From Pseudogemmobacter lacusdianii (GTDB lineage: Bacteria > Pseudomonadota > Alphaproteobacteria > Rhodobacterales > Rhodobacteraceae): a stretch of 64,000 nucleotides of DNA. Every line of letters begins with the position of its first letter. Position 1 is the stretch's first letter. The stretch covers positions 62,001 to 126,000 of the forward strand of contig NZ_JAVDBT010000012.1 of NCBI RefSeq assembly GCF_030848395.1, read 5' to 3'. A program made the position numbers and the translations under genes. This document shows positions 9,470-18,286 of this stretch, in pieces. Below the pieces are notes generated by a model, which had not been told where the DNA came from, ran no database searches, and was given only the letters and a program-made list of their open reading frames with translations.

Positions 9470-10123
9470 TTAAGCGCGCACGCCAGTGCCGATTGGGCAG
9501 GTGACGCCAGTACCGCCGATGCCGCAATAACCTGCGGGGTTCTTCTCCAGATACTGCTGATGCTCGGCCTCGGCATAGTAGAACACTGGCGCGGGGATGA
9601 TCTCGGTGGTGATCTGGCCGCGTCCCGCCGCAGTCAACGCCTGCTGATAGACCGCGCGCGAGGTCTCGGCCGCTGCAGCTTGGGCGTCGGAATAGGTATA
9701 GATCCCAGAGCGATAGGTGGTGCCGATGTCATTGCCCTGCCGCATGCCTTGGGTCGGGTCATGGTTCTCCCAGAAAAGCTTCAACAGCTCATCGTAAGAG
9801 ACCACTGCCGGATCGTAGATCACCCGCACCACCTCATTATGGCCGGTCAGTTGGGTGCAGGTTTCTTTATAGGTCGGGTTGGGCGTGATGCCACCGGTGA
9901 AGCCGACCGCCGTCATCCAAACGCCCGGAACATTCCAAAACTTCCGCTCTACCCCCCAATAGCAACCCATTCCGAACATCGCCTCTTCCATCCCCTCAGG
10001 CACGGGTGCCTTCAACGGGCGGCCAAAGATAGAATGCGTCTCGGCGGTTGGCAGCGGCTCAGCCCGGCCGGGGAGTGCATTTTCGGGCTGAACCATCGTG
10101 GTCTTGCTGGTCTGAAGGAACAT
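9470..10123 (-). CDS. msrA: Peptide methionine-S-sulfoxide reductase MsrA
   Basis: MsrA reduces methionine-S-sulfoxide in proteins. The ATG at 10123 (217 residues) has AGGAG seven bases upstream. The catalytic motif [15 protein letters not shown] lies near residue 50. Downstream signature parts include [14 protein letters not shown] and [11 protein letters not shown]. Two C-terminal cysteines in [15 protein letters not shown] fit the resolving cysteines of the usual thioredoxin-dependent cycle. The long N-terminal extension before GRPLKAP is typical of the longer MsrA class. Confidence 0.96.
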   Translation of the reverse strand: MFLQTSKTTMVQPENALPGRAEPLPTAETHSIFGRPLKAPVPEGMEEAMFGMGCYWGVERKFWNVPGVWMTAVGFTGGITPNPTYKETCTQLTGHNEVVRVIYDPAVVSYDELLKLFWENHDPTQGMRQGNDIGTTYRSGIYTYSDAQAAAAETSRAVYQQALTAAGRGQITTEIIPAPVFYYAEAEHQQYLEKNPAGYCGIGGTGVTCPIGTGVRA

Positions 10124-10331
10124 CGGGCATCTCCTGTTCAATTCGGGCCCAAATACGCGGCCCGGCTGGTGGCCAGATCGCTTGGGGATAGGCGGAATAT
10201 GGGGATCGTCGCGCCGGATGTCACGGGGCCCTTACCGCATCAGCCGGAAAAGCGTTGAAAAACCGTGGGCTTTGGTTGCAGGGGCCAAACTTCCCGCCTA
10301 CCAATTTGGCTGAACTTGATAAGGACCTGAC

Positions 10332-11285
10332 ATGCCTGTGATCCTTTTTGCCGTACCGGCCCTTTGGGACGAGTATCACGCCCCCCTTACGGAAGCATTG
10401 AGCCAAGCCGGCATTGCAGCGCATCTCGTGGCCTATCACGAGATCAAAGATCAGGGCGGCAACATTGATCCTTCGCAAGTTGATTACATCCTGACCGCGC
10501 CCACGGCGCCATTGGTGGATTACGCGCCCTTCACCCGCGCCAAGCTTGTGCAAAACCTATGGGCCGGGGTCGAGCGGATCACCGGCAACGCCACGCTCAC
10601 CCAACCTTTGTCGCGGATGGCCGATCCGGGCCTCACCGAAGGAATGGTGGAATGGGTGGTTGGCCACAGCCTGCGCCATCATCTTGGGCTTGACCGCTAT
10701 ACGGTGAACCCCGATCGGATTTGGGATCCGACCTGCCCGCCGCTGGCGCGTGAGCGGAAGGTGGCGATGCTGGGGCTTGGCGTGCTGGGGTTGGCATCCG
10801 CCCGCGCGCTGAAGGCTCTGAACTTCAACGTGACCGGGTGGAGCCGCACGCCCAAAGATATCAAGGACTTCCCCTGCGAGCATGGTGAGGATGGCCTGCG
10901 CCGTGCGCTAAAGGGCGCGGATATTGTGGTGACGCTTTTGCCGAAAACGCCAGAGACCGAGAATGTGCTCAACGCTGAAACTCTCGCACTTCTCGCACCC
11001 GGGGCCGCCGTCCTGAACCCCGGTCGCGGCCCGCTGATCGATGATGAGGCGCTGCTATATGCCTTGGATCACGGCACCTTGGGCCATGCCGCATTGGATG
11101 TCTTCCGCGTAGAGCCTTTGCCGAAAGACCATCCGTTCTGGGCCCATCCTAAGGTCACCGTGACCCCGCATGTCGCCGCCGACACTCGGGCGGCAACAGC
11201 CTCGGTGTTGATCGCCGAAAACATTCGCCGTGGTGAGGCGGGCGAGAGCTTCTTGCACCTTGTGGACCGGGTGCGCGGCTATTAA
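10332..11285 (+). CDS. ghrA: Glyoxylate/hydroxypyruvate reductase A-like 2-hydroxyacid dehydrogenase
   Basis: This 317-residue NAD(P)H-dependent D-2-hydroxyacid dehydrogenase belongs to the GhrA subgroup. The nucleotide-binding motif MLGLGVLGLASARAL lies near residues 143-157. The catalytic Arg is in LNPGRGPLIDDEALL, and the Glu and His are in DVFRVEPLPKDHPFW and TVTPHVAAD. GhrA enzymes reduce glyoxylate and hydroxypyruvate in the cytoplasm. The gene is convergent with the PfkB kinase (10 bases between stops), so a shared pathway is possible but not shown. Exact substrate is uncertain. Confidence 0.85.
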   Translation: MPVILFAVPALWDEYHAPLTEALSQAGIAAHLVAYHEIKDQGGNIDPSQVDYILTAPTAPLVDYAPFTRAKLVQNLWAGVERITGNATLTQPLSRMADPGLTEGMVEWVVGHSLRHHLGLDRYTVNPDRIWDPTCPPLARERKVAMLGLGVLGLASARALKALNFNVTGWSRTPKDIKDFPCEHGEDGLRRALKGADIVVTLLPKTPETENVLNAETLALLAPGAAVLNPGRGPLIDDEALLYALDHGTLGHAALDVFRVEPLPKDHPFWAHPKVTVTPHVAADTRAATASVLIAENIRRGEAGESFLHLVDRVRGY

Positions 11286-11295
11286 CCACGCCGCC

Positions 11296-12216
11296 TTAGC
11301 GCTTTGCGAGCCAATCCATAACCTCGGCGCGCGTGGCTTTACCGCCGCGCGGCCCATGTATCGTGACCGAACGGGACGCGGCAGCAACTGAAAATTCCAG
11401 CGCCTGATCAAAGTCTTGGCCTTGATCCAAGCCAGAAGCCAAAGCTGCGCCAAAGGTGTCCCCTGCCCCGGTGACATCCACCACGCCGACCGTGAGGCCG
11501 CGAACGCGCGTCACACGGCCGCGGTCCAACGCCTCGGCACCATCGGCCGCCATCGTGCGGATCAGACGGGTTATGCCCATGCGCTGGCGCCACGGCTCGG
11601 CCAAATGCAGATCATCCGCGCCGAAGGTGGCGCGGAAGCCAACCTCGTTAAAGATCACCACCTCGGCGCCGGTCAGATAGGGCAGATCCGCCTCATCCGC
11701 GCCGCCCACGTCGAGATCGAAGATCAATTTGCGCCCATGCTGGCGCAAATCGGCCAGAAGCGCGGCTTGCCCAAGGCCCGTCTCAGCCTCGACCAACCGC
11801 CGCACGCGGTAAAGCGTTGTATATAAAAGCCCCGGTTGGCGCAGAGCCTCCATCGTGGCGGGCGGCAAGGGCATTGGCTGCTGGCCCATCTCGACGGTCA
11901 GGACGACATGCTCCCCACCGACAAGGAAGATAAGGTTGCGCGAGTCCGGAATGCCTGCTTGGCGCAGCATATGGCGGGTCGAGACGCCATTGGCCTGCAA
12001 ATCGGCGATCAAGCGGTCCGAGAGCGGGCTGTCGTTCAAAAGCGAGATGAACTCGGGCTTACCGCCCAAGGCGGCATGCACCACGGCCGCATTGGCGATG
12101 GAGCCACCACATTCCGCCGGCAATTCTTGCACGAAATCCTTATCGGCCACGCCGGGCCAACGCTCGGCCGTGTAATATTCGTCCAGCGCCACATCGCCGA
12201 TGAAAAAGGCGCTCAC
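11296..12216 (-). CDS. PfkB/ribokinase-family sugar kinase
   Basis: A 306-residue cytoplasmic kinase of the PfkB family. The GTG start at 12216 overlaps the preceding stop as GTGA. The N-terminal PfkB signature GGSIANAAVVHAALGG lies near residues 37-52. The C-terminal signature DVTGAGDTFGAALASGL holds the anion hole and catalytic Asp. The family phosphorylates sugars, nucleosides or sugar conjugates with ATP. It is the last gene of a seven-gene operon with an amino-acid-type ABC importer and a GntR regulator. Kinases of this family occur with such importers in some fructosamine pathways, but no deglycase is present here. Substrate unknown. Confidence 0.88.
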   Translation of the reverse strand: MSAFFIGDVALDEYYTAERWPGVADKDFVQELPAECGGSIANAAVVHAALGGKPEFISLLNDSPLSDRLIADLQANGVSTRHMLRQAGIPDSRNLIFLVGGEHVVLTVEMGQQPMPLPPATMEALRQPGLLYTTLYRVRRLVEAETGLGQAALLADLRQHGRKLIFDLDVGGADEADLPYLTGAEVVIFNEVGFRATFGADDLHLAEPWRQRMGITRLIRTMAADGAEALDRGRVTRVRGLTVGVVDVTGAGDTFGAALASGLDQGQDFDQALEFSVAAASRSVTIHGPRGGKATRAEVMDWLAKR

Positions 12217-12695
12217 AGCTCAACCCTCACCGCGCCGCCTGCAACTTCGACCCAAGGGTCGATGCCAAGACCGGTCTGCGCCATCCAATAATAGGCCGTC
12301 GGACCATGCAGTCCCCGGCAGGCGTCATGCCAGATATTACGATACATCACAGCCACTTGGCCCGGTCGCAGGATGAAGCCCCGTACCTCATGCGCCAGCG
12401 GCGCCGTGCCTTCACCCGAGGGGGCGACCGCCAGAACGATCGGATTCTCGGCGCAAAAGAGCGCCTCTTCGGTCAAAGGATGGCGCTCCATCTCATGGCA
12501 GTCCCACGGGGCCGAAGGGCCAACCGTGCGGCCAAGGCTGCCTGCCCCGTCGATCAGCGAGCCACGGATGAAGCGGTCACTCCACCCATCCCCGCTTGAA
12601 GCTTTGACGCCCGGATCTTCCGCCCCGCGCAGGTCGTAAACCCGGCCGAAAGGCGCAAAAGCCATGGCTGTCAGGTCTTCAGCACGCAAGATCAT
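12213..12695 (-). CDS. AllA-like (ureidoglycolate lyase family) cupin protein
   Basis: 160 residues. The size and fold resemble the ureidoglycolate lyase (AllA) family: an N-terminal FAPFGRVYDL segment and double-stranded beta-helix strands ending in FILRPGQVAVMYRNIWHDAC, where His of NIWHD matches the conserved WH of AllA. ATGA overlap with the upstream gene and GTGA with the downstream one indicate tight coupling. No other purine or ureide genes are nearby, so a real ureidoglycolate substrate is doubtful; the lyase may act on another ureide- or hydroxy-acid-like compound. Family call is moderate. Confidence 0.65.
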   Translation of the reverse strand: MILRAEDLTAMAFAPFGRVYDLRGAEDPGVKASSGDGWSDRFIRGSLIDGAGSLGRTVGPSAPWDCHEMERHPLTEEALFCAENPIVLAVAPSGEGTAPLAHEVRGFILRPGQVAVMYRNIWHDACRGLHGPTAYYWMAQTGLGIDPWVEVAGGAVRVEL

Positions 12696-13435
12696 GCCAG
12701 CACCGCCCGCGCCCGGCGCACGGCCCCCATGAAGCGCTGCGCATATTCGGCCGACATCAATCCCTTATCGACATGGCCCTCTTTCAACCAAGAGCCAACG
12801 ATGGCCCCATCGGCCAAAGCCAACTGCGCCTCGGCATTGGCCTCGGTCATGCCCGCCCCGACGATGATCGGGGTTGCATCGCCCAAAGTGGCGCGGAACC
12901 GGCGCAGCTTTTCAGGGTCAGTCTCTTGCCCGGTCGCGTCCGAGGTGACCACCACCGCGTCGCAGCGCTTGGCCCCCAAGGCAAGATCCTCGGCCTCGGT
13001 CCTGCCTGAGAGCACGGGCTGATATTTGAACCGCACCCCACCCAACAGCAAAGCTGGGACCGAGGCGCGATCTTGCGCCAGATGCGCGGCGAAACCCGGT
13101 TCATCTTCAGGCGAAAGATGGCCCGAGATCGAATCGATCTGAATGAAATCAACTGGATATTGCCGGGCAAGCGCAAAGGCCCGGTCGTTGTCGCGCAAAA
13201 GATTAACCCCGATCCGCGGCCCCAAATTCAGCGCAACCAACCGCTCCAGCGCGCGCTCGACATCCGTCGCATCGCCAAAGTAATTCTCGACCACAAAGCC
13301 ATCAACGCCCGCATCCGCCAGAATGCGGGCCTCATGCTCGGCGCGGCTCAGCCGATCTTCGGGCGTGTCACCGCCAAGATGCAGCATGCCAAGGATCGGC
13401 TTTGACTCCGCAAAAACGCGGTCAAGTTTAGACAT
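12692..13435 (-). CDS. BtpA/SgcQ-family TIM-barrel protein
   Basis: 247 residues starting MSKLDRVFAESKPILGMLHL, the typical N-terminus of the BtpA/SgcQ family. Its ATG at 13435 overlaps the GntR stop by eight bases. Barrel strands are visible at DGFVVENYFGD, IGVNLLRDND, DFIQIDSISGHL, CDAVVVTSDATGQETDPEKL and PIIVGAGMTEANAE, ending with the phosphate-loop-like GAIVGSWLKEGHVDKG. BtpA was named for photosystem I assembly in cyanobacteria, but proteobacterial relatives such as SgcQ sit in sugar-metabolism operons. The late barrel loops suggest a phosphorylated ligand, which fits the adjacent kinase. Reaction unknown. Confidence 0.85.
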   Translation of the reverse strand: MSKLDRVFAESKPILGMLHLGGDTPEDRLSRAEHEARILADAGVDGFVVENYFGDATDVERALERLVALNLGPRIGVNLLRDNDRAFALARQYPVDFIQIDSISGHLSPEDEPGFAAHLAQDRASVPALLLGGVRFKYQPVLSGRTEAEDLALGAKRCDAVVVTSDATGQETDPEKLRRFRATLGDATPIIVGAGMTEANAEAQLALADGAIVGSWLKEGHVDKGLMSAEYAQRFMGAVRRARAVLA

Positions 13436-14249
13436 TCTCGTCTCCCTTGCTGAAGGAATGGCGCGGCTCGGCGCCTCCCCAGCGGGTTGCAAATTTCATC
13501 TCGATCCGTGGGGAATAAACGATCGAGGTCTGCTCGATTGCCTCTCCCGCCGCGTCCAACACCTCGCCCGAGGCGCAGAGGTATCCGGGCACGCCATCGT
13601 CAGTGCCAAAGACCTCAAGCAAGCGTGGGCTTGGCGGCAGGATGGAAAGCTTCACCTCGGCTCGGACAGGCGTGCGGCCATAATCGCGTAGCAAAACCGC
13701 GTAGAGCGATTGGCTGGCGAAATCATAGTCCTCAATCCCGGGATGGCGCAGGACCGACAGGCGCGAATGATCAAGGTTCAGCCAATCCACCGCCTCACCC
13801 CCCGCCGGGTCTTCAAGGCCGCGCGCCCGCACCAAGATCAGGCAGCCGTCCTCCACCCGATGTTCCAACACACGCGTGACCGGCCGTTTGCCCCGCGACC
13901 GCGCCAGATCAGTGAAAGAGCCGAAATTCCACACCGAATGGGTGACCGGTCGATGCGTGACAATCGAGCCCTTCCCGCGCACCTGCCGCACCAACCCCTC
14001 GCTGACCAAGAGCGAAAAGGCGTGGCGCACCGTGGTCCGCGCGATCTGGAAATGGTCTCGCATCTCATTTTCGGAAGGCATCATATCGCCCTCACGCCAC
14101 ACGCCCGACAGGATCAGCCCCTGCAGGCCGCGGTAGAGCTGCCGGTAGATCTGTTCGCCGCTATAGGGATCAAGCGTCACCGCCGCCAAGGCCTGCGCGG
14201 GCGGGTTGACCGCCCCCGCCGTCTCTGTGGTGTCGCTTGATCCGCTCAC
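13428..14249 (-). CDS. GntR-family (HutC/UTRA) transcriptional regulator
   Basis: 273 residues, GTG start at 14249 with GGGAG upstream. The N-terminal winged helix-turn-helix spans about residues 25-95 (GDMMPSENEMRDHFQIARTT then VRHAFSLLVSEGLVRQVRGKG). The C-terminal UTRA effector domain follows, about residues 115-260. HutC-type regulators usually repress a catabolic operon and are released by a pathway metabolite, often a phosphorylated sugar. It is encoded inside the operon it probably controls; the stacked palindromes at 16886-16911, 12 bases before the first gene, are the likely binding site. Confidence 0.9.
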   Translation of the reverse strand: MSGSSDTTETAGAVNPPAQALAAVTLDPYSGEQIYRQLYRGLQGLILSGVWREGDMMPSENEMRDHFQIARTTVRHAFSLLVSEGLVRQVRGKGSIVTHRPVTHSVWNFGSFTDLARSRGKRPVTRVLEHRVEDGCLILVRARGLEDPAGGEAVDWLNLDHSRLSVLRHPGIEDYDFASQSLYAVLLRDYGRTPVRAEVKLSILPPSPRLLEVFGTDDGVPGYLCASGEVLDAAGEAIEQTSIVYSPRIEMKFATRWGGAEPRHSFSKGDENV

Positions 14250-14263
14250 ACGCGCTCTCCCGC

Positions 14264-15121
14264 TTAGTTCTTGGCGCCGTCGATGACGAATTCCGTCACA
14301 GCGCCCACTTCCAGATGATAGCGGGCGACGATTTCACCATAGGTGCCATCGGCCAGCATACCGTTCAGCGCGGCCAGCGCCGCGTCACGCAAGCCCGTAT
14401 TCGATTTTTCGAAGGCAATGCCATAGGGGTTCGGATCGCCCATCTCGCCGATCTGATAGAAGGCATCCGGTTCTTGGATCTGCAAATCCGCCAGACCTTC
14501 GACACCGATCACCGAGGCCTGCGCGCGGCCCTGTTTGATCTGCATGATATGTTCGGCTTGGGTCGGGATCTGGATCACATTGTAAAGGTTATCGGCCGGG
14601 CAATTGGCCTTGCCCACCTCTTCCGCCCAAGTCACCCAGCTGGTGCCGGTGGCGACCGCAATGGTCTTACCGCAAAGATCGGCCTCGGACTTGATCGCGT
14701 CTTTATGCTCGGCGGTCGAGTAAAACACGTTGCCGGTGTTGAAATAGTCGATGAAGCTCAGCTGAGCTTGGCGCTCTTTCTTATCCGAGAAAGCCGAGAT
14801 GATCATCTCGGAGCGGCCAGTCACAACCTGCGGGATCAGCTGCGGAAATTCCACATTGGCAAATTCCACCGCAAGCCCCAGACGCGCGCCGATTTCCCGC
14901 GCCAGATCCATATCGAAGCCCAAAAGCTCTTCCGAGCCTGCTTCGGTATATTCCATCGGCGGATAGGCAAGCGAGGTCACAACCAACAGCTTACCCGAGG
15001 CTTTGTTCGCCTCGGGCAGCAGGGCTTGTGCGGCAGCATCAACCTCGGCCATTGCCGGCAGGGTCAAAGCGGCGCTGAGCAGAGTGGCAAGGGCTGTGCG
15101 GCTTAGGATTTTCTTGTTCAT
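14264..15121 (-). CDS. Polar amino-acid-type ABC transporter substrate-binding protein
   Basis: 285 residues with a Sec signal peptide cleaved after LPAMA (about residue 25). AGGATTAAGCC upstream of the ATG supplies the ribosome binding site. Family 3 solute-binding features include VVTSLAYPPMEYTEAGSEEL, FDMDLAREIGARLGL and EMIISAFSDKKERQ. Two cysteines (DLCGKTI and KANCPAD) may form a disulfide. It is encoded 71 bases after the ATPase gene and 14 before gntR. The binding-protein family takes up amino acids, opines and similar small charged molecules. The specific ligand is not evident. Confidence 0.92.
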   Translation of the reverse strand: MNKKILSRTALATLLSAALTLPAMAEVDAAAQALLPEANKASGKLLVVTSLAYPPMEYTEAGSEELLGFDMDLAREIGARLGLAVEFANVEFPQLIPQVVTGRSEMIISAFSDKKERQAQLSFIDYFNTGNVFYSTAEHKDAIKSEADLCGKTIAVATGTSWVTWAEEVGKANCPADNLYNVIQIPTQAEHIMQIKQGRAQASVIGVEGLADLQIQEPDAFYQIGEMGDPNPYGIAFEKSNTGLRDAALAALNGMLADGTYGEIVARYHLEVGAVTEFVIDGAKN

Positions 15122-15192
15122 GGCTTAATCCTCTTGTCTGTTGGACGTCGTTTTTGGTTCAGTTTGTTATGGGGTCGCGGATCTTAGGAACG

Positions 15193-15981
15193 TTAAGCGT
15201 CACATTCTGCGGGGCGGGCCAAAACACGGCCCAAAAAGCTGCGCACGCGGGGGTCTTTGGGGTCGGCCAATACCGCCTCGGCGGGGCCAGTCTCGCGGAT
15301 CTCACCGTCGATCATCACAACCACCCGGTCAGCGACCTCGCGGGCGAAACCGATCTCATGGGTGACGACGATCATCGTGGTGCCCGAGGCGGCAAGGCGA
15401 CGCATCACCTCAAGCACCTCGCCGACCAGTTCGGGATCCAGCGCCGAGGTCGGCTCATCGAACAGCATCACTCGCGGCTCCATCGCCAGCGCCCGCGCGA
15501 TGGCAACGCGCTGCTTTTGCCCGCCAGAAAGCTCGGCCGGCCAAGCTTCGGCCTTCTCGGCCAGACCGACGAGGTCCAAAAGCGCCATGGCCCGCTCCGT
15601 GGCCTCGGCCCGTGACAAGCCGCGCACCACCATCGGGCCTTCGATCACATTGCCCAACACGCTGCGATGCGCGAAGAGATTGAAGTGCTGGAACACCATG
15701 CCCAACTGGCTTTGCTGGGCGCGCAGCCGCTTTACCGTTAGCTCGTGCAGCACATCCTTGCGCAGCTCATAGCCGATGATCTGGCCATCGACCCAAACAT
15801 AGCCGCCGTTCGGCACCTCAAGATGGTTGATGCAGCGCAGAAGCGTGGATTTGCCCGAGCCGGAGGGACCAAGGATGCACAGCACCTCGCCTTGGGTGAC
15901 CTCAAGATCGATGCCTTTCAATACCTCATTCGGGCCGAAAGATTTCCGCAAACCGACGGTTTTGACGATGGGCGCGCTCAT
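15193..15981 (-). CDS. Polar amino-acid-type ABC transporter ATP-binding protein
   Basis: 262 residues. Walker [10 protein letters not shown] lies near residue 38, the Q-loop in [11 protein letters not shown], the ABC signature [16 protein letters not shown] near residue 148, and Walker [15 protein letters not shown]. This sequence type is the GlnQ/HisP class that energises uptake of polar amino acids. Its ATG overlaps the permease stop by four bases (ATGA). Part of the importer made with the 14264 binding protein and 15978 permease. Confidence 0.95.
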   Translation of the reverse strand: MSAPIVKTVGLRKSFGPNEVLKGIDLEVTQGEVLCILGPSGSGKSTLLRCINHLEVPNGGYVWVDGQIIGYELRKDVLHELTVKRLRAQQSQLGMVFQHFNLFAHRSVLGNVIEGPMVVRGLSRAEATERAMALLDLVGLAEKAEAWPAELSGGQKQRVAIARALAMEPRVMLFDEPTSALDPELVGEVLEVMRRLAASGTTMIVVTHEIGFAREVADRVVVMIDGEIRETGPAEAVLADPKDPRVRSFLGRVLARPAECDA

Positions 15982-16874
15982 GCCCTGCCCCCTTGGCTGC
16001 GGCCAAAGTGGCGCTCAAGATAAAATTGCCCAACTGAAAGCACCGAGGTGCCCATGAGATACCAAAGCGCACAGACGAAGAGCATCTCGATCACCGCGCC
16101 ATTGATGAAATAGATCCGCTGCGCAGCGTTCAGCATCTCGGTCATCGCGATCGTGGCGGCGAGTGAGGAGAACTTCAGCATACCCACCGCCGAATTGCCC
16201 AAAACCGGCAGGATCAGCCGCATGGTCTGTGGCAAGATGATACGGCGCATGGTCTGGCCCGGCGTCATACCAAGCGTATGCGCGGCCTCGACCTGCCCCT
16301 TGTCGACGGACAGGATGCCACCGCGCACCACCTCGGTCAGGTAAGAGCCCTCGTTGACACCAAGCCCTAAGACGGCGGCGACAAAGGGCGTCATCACCAC
16401 CACCATTTTCACATCAACCACGCCGGGGATGTAGAGATTGGGGAAAATCAGCGCGATATTGAACCAGATCAGCAGCTGCAATAGCACCGGCGTGCCGCGG
16501 AAGACCCAGACGTAGAACCATGCGACGTAACGCAAAACCGGGTTGGCCGAGAGCCGCATCATGCCAAAGCCAAAGCCCAAGACCACACCCAAAGCGAGCG
16601 CGGCAATGGTGATCAGCATGGTCCAACCAAAGCCCTTGATGATCACCGGCGCGGTCAGAAACTCTCCCACGATCTCCCAACGGATATTGCCCAAGGCAAA
16701 GGCGCGCACGAGCACTGCCAAAAGGAGAACCACCACGGCGGCTGCCAGCCAACGGCCGGGATGCGGCAGTTTGCGCATGGCAAGGTTGGGACCGGGCAGC
16801 TCGCTCAGCGGCAGGAGCTGGACAGAGCTGCCAGCGCCGTCAGGCTTTGGCCTCAGGGGGGCAGGCTTCGTCAT
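15978..16874 (-). CDS. Polar amino-acid-type ABC transporter permease
   Basis: 298 residues with five to six membrane helices. The family EAA loop is visible as [21 protein letters not shown]. There is an N-terminal extension of about 35 polar residues before the first helix ([18 protein letters not shown]). The ATG at 16874 has only a weak ribosome binding site; an internal ATG at 16778 is possible but would remove the extension only. First gene of the seven-gene operon, directly behind the palindromes at 16886-16911. Only one permease is present, so it probably works as a homodimer. Confidence 0.9.
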   Translation of the reverse strand: MTKPAPLRPKPDGAGSSVQLLPLSELPGPNLAMRKLPHPGRWLAAAVVVLLLAVLVRAFALGNIRWEIVGEFLTAPVIIKGFGWTMLITIAALALGVVLGFGFGMMRLSANPVLRYVAWFYVWVFRGTPVLLQLLIWFNIALIFPNLYIPGVVDVKMVVVMTPFVAAVLGLGVNEGSYLTEVVRGGILSVDKGQVEAAHTLGMTPGQTMRRIILPQTMRLILPVLGNSAVGMLKFSSLAATIAMTEMLNAAQRIYFINGAVIEMLFVCALWYLMGTSVLSVGQFYLERHFGRSQGGRA

Positions 16875-16885
16875 TGCGACTCAAC

Positions 16886-16911
16886 TTGTAGCGTTGTTCC
16901 TACAACGTTGT
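16886..16911 (-). promoter_or_regulatory. Stacked palindromes, probable GntR operator
   Basis: TTGTAG-N8-CTACAA spans 16886-16905. A nested GTTGT-N4-ACAAC spans 16893-16906, and a perfect ten-base palindrome ACAACGTTGT spans 16902-16911. They sit 12 bases upstream of the permease start of the seven-gene operon. HutC-type GntR proteins bind short dyads of the GT-rich/AC-rich kind, so autogenous control by the operon-encoded regulator is the simplest reading. The palindromes are seen; the binding is inferred. Confidence 0.6.
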
Positions 16912-17055
16912 AACGGCCGCACTTACGCCACGTCAACACTTCTCCATTGGCGCAAAATTCTAGGGCGCATGACCAGCCAAAGCCTACGGCCTTGCCAAAG
17001 CAAAAGCAGGCCGTGAGGGCCTGAGCCCCGCGCGCGGTTTGCCTGTTAGAGGCGG

Positions 17056-17526
17056 TTAGGGCTTTGCATCGGCCTCGGGCGGCGGCACTTGCGCAGCAGC
17101 TGCGGCTTCGGCCTCATCCTCGGCGCGCTCCAGCGCTTCATCTTCGACCGAAAGCTCATCAGCGGCATTGCCGATGTCATGCGATCCCCCCTCCAAAGCG
17201 CTGAGCCGCGCTTCGGCACGTTGGCGGTGCAAGGTCGCGCGGCCGAGCAGCATCATCGTCACCGGCGTCGTCACCATGATGAAGACGCCGATCACCAGCT
17301 CATGCAAGAAGATGCGATCCTCGATCCAAGACCAGCTGATCAGCGAGGCGATCAGGATCGAAGCCGCCCCCCAGCTGGTGCCCAAAGTCGGCGCATGGAT
17401 GCGGTCAAAAAAGCTGCGCAGCTGCACGAGGCCAATGGTGCCAATCAGCGTCAAGCTGCTGCCCAGTACCACAAGAAGCGCAACGATCCCCATCAGCCAC
17501 GGCGGCAATCCGTCCAGCGCGGTCAT
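17056..17526 (-). CDS. mrpG: Monovalent cation/H+ antiporter subunit G
   Basis: MrpG/MnhG/PhaG is a small membrane subunit of the Mrp multisubunit Na+(K+)/H+ antiporter. Three hydrophobic segments occupy about residues 8-100, including [20 protein letters not shown], a family hallmark. The protein has 156 residues against a usual 100-125; the excess is an acidic, Ala-rich C-terminal tail after residue 110 ([19 protein letters not shown]). The ATG overlaps the mrpF stop (ATGA). Last gene of the operon. Confidence 0.92.
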   Translation of the reverse strand: MTALDGLPPWLMGIVALLVVLGSSLTLIGTIGLVQLRSFFDRIHAPTLGTSWGAASILIASLISWSWIEDRIFLHELVIGVFIMVTTPVTMMLLGRATLHRQRAEARLSALEGGSHDIGNAADELSVEDEALERAEDEAEAAAAAQVPPPEADAKP

Positions 17527-17801
17527 TCGATCACCTCACCGCGCAGAAGGAATTTGGCCAAAGTCACCGTGCTGACAAAGCCACCGATGGCGATGACCAA
17601 AGACGCCTCGAACAGGAACGGCGTGCCAAGCCGCATGCCGGTGACGATAAAAAGCAGCAAGGTGCACATATAAAGTGCGTCGAGACCCAAGACCCGGTCT
17701 TGTGCGCGCGGTCCGATGACGATCCGCACACAAGCGAGACAAGCCGCCAAGGCCAAAGCGAATTGCGCGAAGTTCAGCGCCAGCCAAAGCACCAAGGTCA
17801 T
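17523..17801 (-). CDS. mrpF: Monovalent cation/H+ antiporter subunit F
   Basis: 92 residues with three membrane helices; the conserved [21 protein letters not shown] segment (read as [14 protein letters not shown] then VLGLDAL) joins the first two. This is the small F subunit of the Mrp complex. It overlaps both neighbours by four bases, as expected for a coupled operon. No oddities. Confidence 0.93.
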   Translation of the reverse strand: MTLVLWLALNFAQFALALAACLACVRIVIGPRAQDRVLGLDALYMCTLLLFIVTGMRLGTPFLFEASLVIAIGGFVSTVTLAKFLLRGEVIE

Positions 17802-18286
17802 GCGAAAGCCTCCAACAGCAGAGCCTCATACCGGTCACGGATCAACGCGCGCCATTCATCTTCATCGACCACATCAAAGACATGCAGTAAAAGCACGCCG
17901 GTTTCGCGGTCGTAATCCAGCCAAGCTGTGCCCGGCGTGGCGGTGATCACCATAGCCAAAAGCGCCAGCGGCACCGGATCCTTCAGCCGAAGCGGAATAT
18001 CCACGATGGCCGAGACACGCTTGCCGTGGCGGCCCGACGTTACGATCAGCGCCGCTACGGCCCAGTTCGACCGAATGATATCGATCGAGACAATGCGCAT
18101 CAGCTTTAAGATCGCCCGCCATGAGCGGATATGCGGGGTCTGCGGCTCAATCAGCGCCAAGGCTCGGCCCGCCAAAGTGGCGATGGCAAAGCCGAGCAGC
18201 AGATGGCCAAGGCTGAAGCTGGTCAGCAAGAGCCACATCAAGGTTAATGCGGCGGTCAACAGCGGGTGGGGCAGGATGCGGCTCAT
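17798..18286 (-). CDS. mrpE: Monovalent cation/H+ antiporter subunit E
   Basis: 162 residues, MrpE/MnhE/PhaE family. Two to three N-terminal membrane helices ([20 protein letters not shown], then LVLI-type segments) are followed by a cytoplasmic domain with the conserved [20 protein letters not shown] motif. MrpE is needed for full antiport activity in characterised Mrp systems. ATGA overlap with mrpD upstream and mrpF downstream. Confidence 0.92.
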   Translation of the reverse strand: MSRILPHPLLTAALTLMWLLLTSFSLGHLLLGFAIATLAGRALALIEPQTPHIRSWRAILKLMRIVSIDIIRSNWAVAALIVTSGRHGKRVSAIVDIPLRLKDPVPLALLAMVITATPGTAWLDYDRETGVLLLHVFDVVDEDEWRALIRDRYEALLLEAFA

